Source: Peronospora farinosa
Lineage: Eukaryota; Oomycota; Peronosporomycetes; Peronosporales; Peronosporaceae
Assembly (NCBI GenBank): GCA_947646735.1
Contig: CANTFK010000380.1
Location: forward strand, 62,001-126,000
Direction of reading: 5' to 3'
Length of the DNA: 64,000 bases
A model generated the notes under the pieces. The model saw only the letters and a program-made list of their open reading frames with translations, made no database searches and had not been told where the DNA came from. Position numbers and translations under genes: made by a program. Positions within the stretch are counted from its first letter, which is position 1; each line of letters opens with the position of its first letter. Shown here piece by piece: positions 57,077 through 64,000 of this stretch.

Positions 57077-58282
57077 TCATTGTGCCTGGACTGCGGAACC
57101 CTTGGTGGCAGTATCGGGCACTTGGAAGACGCGCTTGTGTGAGAACTCGGCAACGAGGTGACAGTTTTTTGCGGGGTCGTCCTCGGGGGATCCGTCGCCG
57201 AGACTCTCGTCGCCGCTGCTTTTATAGTCAAAGCTTTGGCTCAAAAAGGTGGCTGACGAGTTGGACGGTGGATCTTCAAGTGCCTGCAAAAACTGATGCG
57301 AAGACGTAGGCGGTGTGTCGGGGCTTGGCATGGGATCTCCTAACAAGGCGTGGCGGTAGCTGGCTTTGCGGTTCTTCCACTTGGTCATGACAGCTTCAAG
57401 ACTGGAGCAGCCGTCCAAGAAATTAGGTAGCTCGCCATGCAGTCGGTTGTCACGAAAGTCGGACTCCCTTAGAAACTTAAGTCGTGCGATGCTGTCAGGA
57501 ACCCTGCCTTCCAATGCATTGTCAAACAGGTACAGATACTCGAGATCTTCAAGCTCGCCTAGTGACTCCGGGATAGATCCACTAAGCTGGTTGCTGGAAA
57601 GATTAAGGAACTCAAGTGTCTTGCAGCAGCCGAGAGACGGCGGGATGATACCCGTGAGTTCGTTGTTGCGTAGCGATAAGAATACGAGCGACTGCATGCG
57701 GCCAATGTCCTTGGGGATGCGTCCTGTCAGACAATTGCCACGCAGGCTGACCTTGCTTAGCTGCGTCAGTTCACAAAGTGCCTCGGGCAGAGCTCCACAC
57801 AAGTTATTGTGCTGCAGCTGCAATGTCCGTAGACTCTGGAGCTTGCCGAGCTCCTTTGGTAGTGTCCCAGACAGCGCATTCTGGTACAGATTAAGCTCCT
57901 GCAGGCTTTTACAGGCGCCAATCTGACGCGGGATGGCGCCCGTCAGATCGTTGCAGCTCAAGTCCATACGCTTGAGTGACCTGAGTGTCCCCACCTCGAC
58001 CGGGATGTCGCCTTGTAGCCGGTTCTTGGACAAGTCGAGTACGCGGAGCTGCGGCAGACGTGTAAGGCTGGCCGCTGGCAGACATCCACTCAGATCATTT
58101 GCTCGGAGTTCCAGCGCCACGACATGACCCATGGACACTTCGACACCAAACCACTGCTCTGGGTCTTGCGTCGTTTGTTTCCAGCCATCGCGACGGCGCC
58201 AGCGGTCGCCATTAAGCGCGTCGTAGAGCTCAACGAGCGCCGCCACTTCCGTCGTCGGGATAGAACTCTGTCCTTGGCCCAT
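57077..58282 (-). CDS. Leucine-rich-repeat protein, plant RLK-type repeats, possibly N-myristoylated
   Basis: The frame is open from 58471, but the ATG at 58282 gives MGQGQSS, a good N-myristoylation signal, right where the recognisable LRR cap begins (VAALVELYDALNGDRWRR, WFGVEVSMG). This start gives 401 aa. About nine 24-residue plant-type LRRs follow (LRVLDLSKNRLQGDIPVEVG, LKRMDLSCNDLTGAIPRQIG, LEYLYLFDNALEGRVPDSIA). The C-terminal 100 residues are Ser/Pro/Asp-rich and probably disordered. No kinase domain or membrane span is present, so it is a cytosolic or membrane-tethered recognition or scaffold protein rather than a receptor kinase. The longer start cannot be excluded. Confidence 0.88.
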   Translation of the reverse strand: MGQGQSSIPTTEVAALVELYDALNGDRWRRRDGWKQTTQDPEQWFGVEVSMGHVVALELRANDLSGCLPAASLTRLPQLRVLDLSKNRLQGDIPVEVGTLRSLKRMDLSCNDLTGAIPRQIGACKSLQELNLYQNALSGTLPKELGKLQSLRTLQLQHNNLCGALPEALCELTQLSKVSLRGNCLTGRIPKDIGRMQSLVFLSLRNNELTGIIPPSLGCCKTLEFLNLSSNQLSGSIPESLGELEDLEYLYLFDNALEGRVPDSIARLKFLRESDFRDNRLHGELPNFLDGCSSLEAVMTKWKNRKASYRHALLGDPMPSPDTPPTSSHQFLQALEDPPSNSSATFLSQSFDYKSSGDESLGDGSPEDDPAKNCHLVAEFSHKRVFQVPDTATKGSAVQAQ

Positions 58283-58643
58283 GGCTAGATGACACTTTGG
58301 ATGAATCAGCCTCTTCTTCTTCTTACCAGGATAACAAAAGGGCTTCCAGCGGTTTTTCTCTCCCCTTTTAGTGGTAACTATGATTCGACGCAGCAATGAT
58401 GAGGTCGTATTAATACGGCCATGGATGTCCCATCTGGTCGTGTCAAGCAGACGATCGATTGATTGATCCAAATTGGCAAAGAGTGCCCGAAATGCCTCGC
58501 TCAGCTATAGAAAAACAACAGTGACAAGGATGGAATGGGGTGGAGAATACCGCAGCTACCGCTGGCTGCGTTCATTTTGATTACTCATGGAATGACTTCT
58601 TAATAATTATGACTACCTGATGAACGGAGGACTGGACTCCGCC

Positions 58644-59438
58644 TTATAGTGCGTAGCTCTGCTGATCCAGCGAAGGCTCGCGGTTGCGTGACGACATGGG
58701 TGTCGTTACGCTGGACTGGTACTGTGGCACGTACCGTGGCATGTACTGTGGCTGATGCTCGTTGTCGACGTCAGCCACGGCTACCTCGAAATTGATGCCT
58801 TTTACTGATGCCGCGGCCAACGCCTTAGCTTCCAGTCGCTTTTGTTTGCGCTTGTTGAGGCTGTACGCGATGATGCTGTTTGGTGGGGCTGCAGACGTGG
58901 GCGCGTACGAACGCGAAAGCTCTGCTTCACTGGATAGCGCTCCTCGTCGTCTACGCTGGCGAGGCTGCGTTGACTCAGAGTTGACCGGTAGCACTGCTAT
59001 CGGTGACATTTCGGGTGTTGGCTCAGGCAAGGGCTCTCCAAGACTACCTGTCAACGTAAAGGACGAGTTGTAACTGGGGCTGGTCGAGCCCTTCGTAAGT
59101 GAGGCCACGAGCTTATTGAGGTCGAAGGCAAAAGCCGGTTGGAAAGTGTGCGGGTCCTTCGAAGGTGCAACACTGTCGAGTGCGGCGTTGAGGTCGCGGC
59201 GCTTAATCACGGCTGGCACACGGCGCATGGTGGAGGTGCCCCAGGCGGCGGCGGCTACGGATTCGCTCTCAGAGCCGTCGGTATTGACGAATGAGGGCAT
59301 CTCGGGTGAGACGGTGGAGATGGGTACGTTGTAATAATTGCCGCTGCGTGTACTACGCATGACGGACGTGTAGCGTGACTCGACCATCATATTGATGTTC
59401 TGCTGCTGCTGCTTCTGCTTGTGGTGTACTCTGGTCAA
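58644..59438 (-). CDS. Unrecognised 264-aa protein
   Basis: One minus-strand exon. It starts with a His/Gln-rich stretch (MTRVHHKQKQQQQNINMM). Two modest conserved-looking segments follow (VPAVIKRRDLNAALDSVAPS; FDLNKLVASLTKGSTSP), and then a basic helix near residue 200 (SLNKRKQKRLEAKALAAAS). The tail has Tyr/Pro/Gln repeats (PQYMPRYVPQYQSS). There are no membrane spans and no family is recognised; mostly disordered. The open frame with a biased but stop-free composition supports a gene. Confidence 0.6.
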   Translation of the reverse strand: MTRVHHKQKQQQQNINMMVESRYTSVMRSTRSGNYYNVPISTVSPEMPSFVNTDGSESESVAAAAWGTSTMRRVPAVIKRRDLNAALDSVAPSKDPHTFQPAFAFDLNKLVASLTKGSTSPSYNSSFTLTGSLGEPLPEPTPEMSPIAVLPVNSESTQPRQRRRRGALSSEAELSRSYAPTSAAPPNSIIAYSLNKRKQKRLEAKALAAASVKGINFEVAVADVDNEHQPQYMPRYVPQYQSSVTTPMSSRNREPSLDQQSYAL

Positions 59439-60875
59439 TGCTTCTTAGCGAGCCGAGAGTTTGGTTTGAGTAAAGACCGTGACGGTTACAACTGCTGTTG
59501 TGTGTTGCTGGGGGTGAGTCGCCGTTGCGGATGCTTCTTCGATAGAAACGTCCGCGTCTGTCGTGACGTTCAGTGGTCACCAAGACGTGCTAGTAGTAAA
59601 ATGTGCAGTGAGAGAGCTGGTCGTCGAGAGCTCAAGTGAGTTGTGCCTCGCATGGTCGTTCCCTACGACCTCTCTCCAAGGGTTAGGTCTCTCCCCATCC
59701 GATCGCCATTTCAAATACGGAGCAGACACATTTGGCCAGGACGTCCGTAGCTTAACCGTTACATACATTTGTCAAATGTAAATGATCTCCCCTGACGGAG
59801 AAGCGAGGGTGCTACTTGTTTATACAACCATCTGATAGGAGCGCACGCGCAAGAGACGAAAGCGAACTCTTGTGGTGGTTTTGCCACTTTTGCCAATACT
59901 CTTGACCGCTCGAATGCCTTTGGTTGCAACGCCAATGAGATGTGATTTTTAAATACTTATACTCTTACCAGCACAGATTGTCGTCAGGGTGTGCTCTCTA
60001 TGTCGAAATACGGTTTGCTCCGGGAAGCACCACAGACATTCAAGTCCATCATGGTAGTCGCGCCTCCCACTCTTGAAGTTCTGAGCCGATTTCACGTCAG
60101 CTGCTTAGAGTACAGGCAATTACTACACTGTAGCACCTGCACCTGCACAAAAAGACGCCGTAGTTGCACATTTGGCAACTGTCAACTGTTTCGTCAATTT
60201 GATCAAAGCGGTTCCACCGAAAGACACGAGGGATGATTGCGCTGTGCAAACACGAAACAGCTCTAGATCAGGCCATGCAGAGCCTGTGCAGAGGACCTGG
60301 CGACAATTATCTCACATGCGTCGCTGACGACATACGAACGCCTAGAGCTCGCGTCCGTCGCAAACAATTCGCGTTAGGACCCTCCTATATGGATGGTTCA
60401 GATAGAAGAAGCCATGTATTTACAATGCAACACATTTTGCCATGTCACCAGAAGCTCTTTAAATTGCAGCTGTCGCTTCTGTTCAAGGATGAAGAAGACG
60501 TGATTGCGAGGTTATATCGGATGAGCTTTATCTTTGGTATGTATTCTACATGATAAGATACTAGAGCTGAAGAGCAACGATATATGGCATTAAACCGATC
60601 CTTAGGACCACGTGCAACGATTGAAACACACGTTAGAGTGATAACAAATGGTCCTAGTATCTTCAAGGTTTTAATCATTTTGCAGAGTGACTATTGTAAT
60701 GATCGTCGTAATCGTCTACTCGCTTAATTTGAAACGTCGCTACATCAGAACATGTTGTGGTGCTCTATAGTACATAATTATGTTGGTAACGTGTTTGTAA
60801 CGTGTCACTGTAAAGAGGTAATGAATGCCCGCAGTCGACTGACTACTTTGAGTGGCTCTTATAAGCAGCAGCATC
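59439..60875. other. Intergenic region, no gene recognised
   Basis: About 1.4 kb. Plus-strand ORFs at 59991-60236 and 60233-60553 overlap by 4 bp but show no family features. I see no tRNA, repeat or element edge. Promoters of the divergent flanking genes must lie at its ends. Confidence 0.45.
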
Positions 60876-62003
60876 ATGGTGGACACGACGAAGCGTCCTC
60901 AAGCCAATGGCAAGCACCGGATAAAGAAACTTACTGCTGAAAAGCTACGGCAGTTTCGTAATGAAATTGTCAAGGGAAATGGGCAGCAAGTTGATCTCAC
61001 GGAGCGTGGTATTGAGTCTATCGTGAGCTTGGAGGGTCTGCAGAACGTCACCAAATTGGATCTGAGCCACAATAAGCTCACAAAACTGTCGCAGCTCAAG
61101 TCTATAGCACACGTGACGATGCTTAAGATCACGGACAATAAATTGAATGGCGATGGATTGATGGAGATCCAGCACCTCAAGAAGCTCGTGATTTTAAATG
61201 TCGCCGAGAACAACGTCACGCGCATCCCGTTTGAAGTGATACGGAACATGAGTACACTCAAGGCGCTGGTGCTTAATAAAAATTTTATCTCTTCATTGGA
61301 TTGGATGCCTAAGCTACCGGTGAGATGCACAGATGATAACAAAAGAGAGAGAAATGAAAAGTGTGGACTGACTTTTTTTTCGTGTGACAGGAGCTGAATT
61401 CGCTTATTGTGAGCAACAACCGCATCACACAAATACCACAACGTGTGTTGGACGGACTTCCAAAGCTGACGAAGATAGGGGGGGGAGGTGAATGCTGAAA
61501 TGGAAATCCCTCAAACGACTGTTCATACCGCAAACGAGAATGATGACGAGAAGCCGAGCAAGAAGGAGAAGAAGGAGAAGAAGGGGAAGAAGGAGAAGAA
61601 AGATAAGAAAGAGAAGAAAACGAAGCAAGAGAGTGAAAAGCTGGTTGCTAACAAGCCGCTTAAGGAGGTTGTTGCTGCACCTGAGTCCGAGAAAAAGTCA
61701 AAATATCAGGAGAAGGATGTTAAAGCTAACGGTCCTGCACCAATGGACGTTGTGCAGAGTGCATCTACGTCCAAGTTTGATGCAAAGACAAAAAAGAAGA
61801 AGACCAGTGAGAAGAAGCCGAAAAAGAAGCAAGACAAAAAGAAAGACATGCGACAGCCAAAGGAAATTGCCAGTGGTGTGGTGGCTGTAAAGCAGTTCAA
61901 GAAAGCCAAAAAGAGTAAAAACGCACAAGACAAACCTGTGGATTTGACGCAGATGAACTTTACGCCCGATGTTGGTTTTGGCGGTTCGTCTACATGGGAC
62001 TGA
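60876..62003 (+). CDS. LRR protein with Lys-rich tail; frame break at a G8 run
   Basis: Exon 1 (60876-61319) and exon 2 (from 61391) join across a 71-bp intron. Short SDS22-like LRRs run through both (VTKLDLSHNKLTKLSQLKSI, KKLVILNVAENNVTRIPFEV, LNSLIVSNNRITQIPQRVLD). The exon 2 frame then meets a run of eight G at 61478-61485 and ends at TGA 61496. The continuing Lys-rich part (KKEKKEKKGKKEKKDKKEKK) with the conserved-looking end VDLTQMNFTPDVGFGGSSTW lies in the next frame, 61488-62003. An indel in the homopolymer (mutation or sequencing error), or less likely a tiny intron, separates them. The role is unknown; the Lys-rich tail suggests a nucleolar or RNA-associated protein. Confidence 0.75.
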
Positions 62004-62127
62004 CTAGTCCTCTTCAACTTGCTTTAATGTCCGCACACGAAATAGATTGGCTACCAAAAACCCTCTATAAATGCATAATTGAAATTAGAGAGGCTGTCTT
62101 GTACAAACGAGCGGTACAGAGCTAAAG

Positions 62128-62512
62128 ATGGCGAGCAGTCCGGTCAGCGAGAGTATTGAGAGGCTCATGACGTCCAAGAGCCATGACGAAGAGGAAGCTC
62201 TGGTGCGTTGTTGTATACGGTAGAAATGCCTCTATTTCATTGACTTATTTCTTTCTTCTTATCACGTGTTAGGCCCATATCTCGTCGTTGGCGGACAATG
62301 CCAAATGGCGACTACAGGACGATATGCCGGCTCATAAGAAGGCAGGATTTCATCGCCATCATCAGTATACGAGCCCAGAAGGATTTTCGGAGGTACCTCG
62401 TCAATATATTGTGACTACCCACTCCAAGGAACAAAATTATGCCACGTATGCTGCGAACTCATACGCATCGGCTATTGCCATTCAGGAAGCGATGAAGTCT
62501 CGTCCGTTCTAA
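62128..62512 (+). CDS. Unrecognised 104-aa protein
   Basis: Exons 62128-62202 and 62273-62512 join in phase 0 across a 70-bp intron (GTGCGT..TTAG). The sequence begins MASSPVSESIERLMTSKSHD. The second exon is hydrophilic, with His/Tyr-rich stretches (HKKAGFHRHHQYTSPEGFSE, RQYIVTTHSKEQNYATYAAN), and ends in EAMKSRPF. No transmembrane span or known motif. The clean splice sites and codon use support a real small gene. Confidence 0.65.
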
Positions 62513-62696
62513 GCTATTGCTTTAGTTGGCTGCAGTATTAATTACTTGTCAGCTGGAAGGGTACTGATATGAGCGATAATATATTGTCCAACAGCTGAGT
62601 GATGACGGAGAAAACTTCTAACAGAAATAACAAAATGAAGGAATTGATCGATTGGTCGATGGTATAACAAGCTTGTGACTGTTGATACACTACCAG

Positions 62697-63476
62697 CTAG
62701 TGTTTTTCTGCTGGTGAATTGTATAGATAGACCTGGATGCCACAATGAACGTCAGTCTCGACACCTTCGAATCTTCGACTAGATGAAAAACTTACTCTGG
62801 TGCCTTTGTAGATGCGCTGATCATCAGGTTTCCAGCCTGGGATCGAAAAAACGTACGTTACGATACGTACGTGTAGCTCCCGCGCTTCCTCTAACCTGCT
62901 CACCACAGCAACAGCTTGTTAGATCCAAGCAGCATCTAGACATATCTTCCAACTGCATTAGCTTGTACTTTGGCAACAGCATCTTGATTCCCTACACAGG
63001 AGGAAAGCACAACCGTTAGCTTCTGTCATGTCATCTACTTGAAAATCCTTTACGTACTTGTGGGACAAGATAGAGAAACATAGCTGTAGCTGTCGTAAGA
63101 TCGACCTTTAGTGCATCACCATGTCGAATATCCACGAGCTCTTTTACTCCATGCTCCTCAACACGTGTTAGTGCTCGCTTCACCAGGTCTTCATTATATT
63201 CCACACCAACACATCTACAATTCAAGTCCGATACAAGGAATTGGCCCAATAGTTTATTGCCCCAAAATAAGCGATGCATTCGTCGCACCTTGCACCGGTC
63301 TTATCGGCTGCATGGACCAATATCCGCGCGTCACCGCAACCCAAATCAAACAAAACATCCTTTTCTGTGAGTGCTAGCAGATCAAGCGCATGGCTTAGCA
63401 CTCCGTCACCGCTGGGTGTGGAAGGTGCGAGCTTTGGGCCCAATAAGACAGTCTCGAGCGGTGTCACTGGCGACAT
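62697..63476 (-). CDS. Class I SAM-dependent methyltransferase, FAM173-like
   Basis: Five minus-strand exons, 63476-63289, 63214-63058, 62991-62969 (23 bp), 62895-62796 and 62732-62697 (36 bp), join in phase with introns of 63-74 bp; the product is 167 aa. Motif I, DVLFDLGCGDARILVHAA, binds SAM. Motif II is CVGVEYNEDLV, and HGDALKVDLTTATAMFLYLV is the post-motif acidic strand. The C-terminal VRIVTYVFSIPGWKP matches the last strand of the fold in small lysine-methyltransferase relatives (FAM173/ATPSC-KMT type). The substrate is unknown. The two tiny exons were placed because they restore the expected strand order; they are the least certain part. Confidence 0.82.
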
Positions 63477-63741
63477 GATTTTAATAAGTGGTCACATTGT
63501 ATTTAAGTTCAGTATCCGAGTTCTATCCTACTGTTGTTGCGTCGAGCTTGAAGCAAGCGGCGAGTAAACGATATCACGGAAAGTCGTGCGTATCCGGTAA
63601 TGCTTTTTTCTCGTCACTTTATTCCGAGGTAAGGTATTGAAACTATTCACATCATAGCGCGCACGATAGATGGACAATGCATTAAAGAAACTGGATCTGA
63701 TCGTGTAGTCGATTCGCTTCAAGTGTACAGCGATCTAGCAA

Positions 63742-64000
63742 TTAGAAAAGACCAGTCTCTTTCTTCTTAGCCTGCTTTTTCCACTTGGGAAGCTTGGCAA
63801 ACTCATCCTTGCTCATTTCCATTACGGTCTGAAATTCAGCGTCCGTGAGGTAATTCTGGGGAAAACAAGCCAACCAGACCGTCAGTACTACTAAAAGCTA
63901 CAAGAACTGCCGTGGGTGATGCTTACCTCTTTCACAGTAATATCGATGCCTTCAACACCAGCCTTCAGCTGCTCGTAAGAGAAAGTCTCGCCAGCACGAC
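63742..64000 (-). CDS. Villin-like protein, C-terminal headpiece (gene runs off the window)
   Basis: The last exon 63855-63742 and part of the preceding exon (64000-63927) join across a 71-bp intron (GTAAGC donor). The encoded end is [20 protein letters not shown] plus a 37-residue exon including [30 protein letters not shown] and a terminal GLF. This is the villin headpiece, an F-actin-binding module with the hydrophobic core and the basic KKxxGLF-type end. Villin/gelsolin-family proteins bundle or sever actin. Upstream domains lie outside the window, so the full protein could be villin or another headpiece protein. Confidence 0.88.

Noticed and set aside
57366..57926. 186-codon plus ORF over the LRR gene
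   Set aside because: Antisense shadow of the leucine-rich repeats; it shows the periodicity of the repeat but no family.
59991..60553. Two overlapping plus ORFs as a possible gene
   Set aside because: No conserved motif, no splice logic and atypical composition; left as unassigned.

Overview
The window looks like an oomycete nuclear contig (Phytophthora or downy-mildew type). The genes are compact and often divergent or convergent. Introns are short (about 60-105 bp, GT..AG, often with a CTAAT-like branch site). Some genes have TCAYTYY-like initiator elements just upstream of the ATG. The repeat content is dominated by Ty3/Gypsy chromoviruses of a kind common in these genomes. Nothing here suggests a prokaryote.

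Left gene block (1-16349): an unrecognised Ser/Lys-rich protein open at the window edge (-); a GDP-mannose pyrophosphorylase alpha-like protein (+); an unrecognised 625-aa protein (+); an OTUD6-type deubiquitinase (-) divergent from a HAD phosphatase (+) across 89 bp; the ribosome-biogenesis protein RRP36 (-); a multi-exon alpha/beta-hydrolase esterase (-) with unresolved 5' end; a broken HIT-family pseudogene carrying an AT-rich hairpin insertion; and an 816-aa multi-pass membrane protein (-).

Middle (16350-50886): about 34.5 kb of nested LTR retrotransposons whose order of insertion can be read from target-site duplications (TSDs). An old family-A Gypsy element (A0, 16350-49797) was hit by family-C solo-LTR-like units (18784-36182 minus strand, 38224-39335 and 48265-49426) and by a family-B Gypsy element (B2, 40337-48168, TSD GTGTT). 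The first C unit was then split by a second family-A element (A1, 19890-35976, TSD TGGCT). A1 itself received B1 (20038-27808, TSD GTATC) in its 5' LTR and another C unit (30412-31441, TSD GTGA). This makes four nesting levels. A reversed, truncated family-A copy (A2) follows at 49921-50886. The elements encode Gag with a CCHC knuckle, aspartic protease, RT, RNase H, an HHCC/DDE integrase and a C-terminal chromodomain, mostly broken by stops and indels.

The most interesting signal is an antisense gene between the chromodomain and the 3' LTR of family B. It is a 465-codon uninterrupted ORF in B1, although B1 pol is full of stops. A recognisable homologue lies at the same place in B2. The protein has a conserved N-terminal domain with a C-x2-H-x4-C-x2-C motif, an Arg/Ser-rich middle and a C-terminal coiled coil. 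Its C-terminal half overlaps the sense-strand chromodomain and linker. Family A1 carries a different antisense ORF at the same position.

Right gene block (51692-64000): mRNA decapping protein DCP1 (+), endonuclease III/NTH1 (+), a small tail-anchored-like protein (-), a TPR-Kelch protein (+), a leucine-rich-repeat protein with an N-myristoylation-like start (-), an unrecognised protein (-), a second LRR protein with Lys-rich tail (+), a small 104-aa protein (+), a five-exon SAM methyltransferase (-), and the headpiece end of a villin-like protein (-) running off the window.
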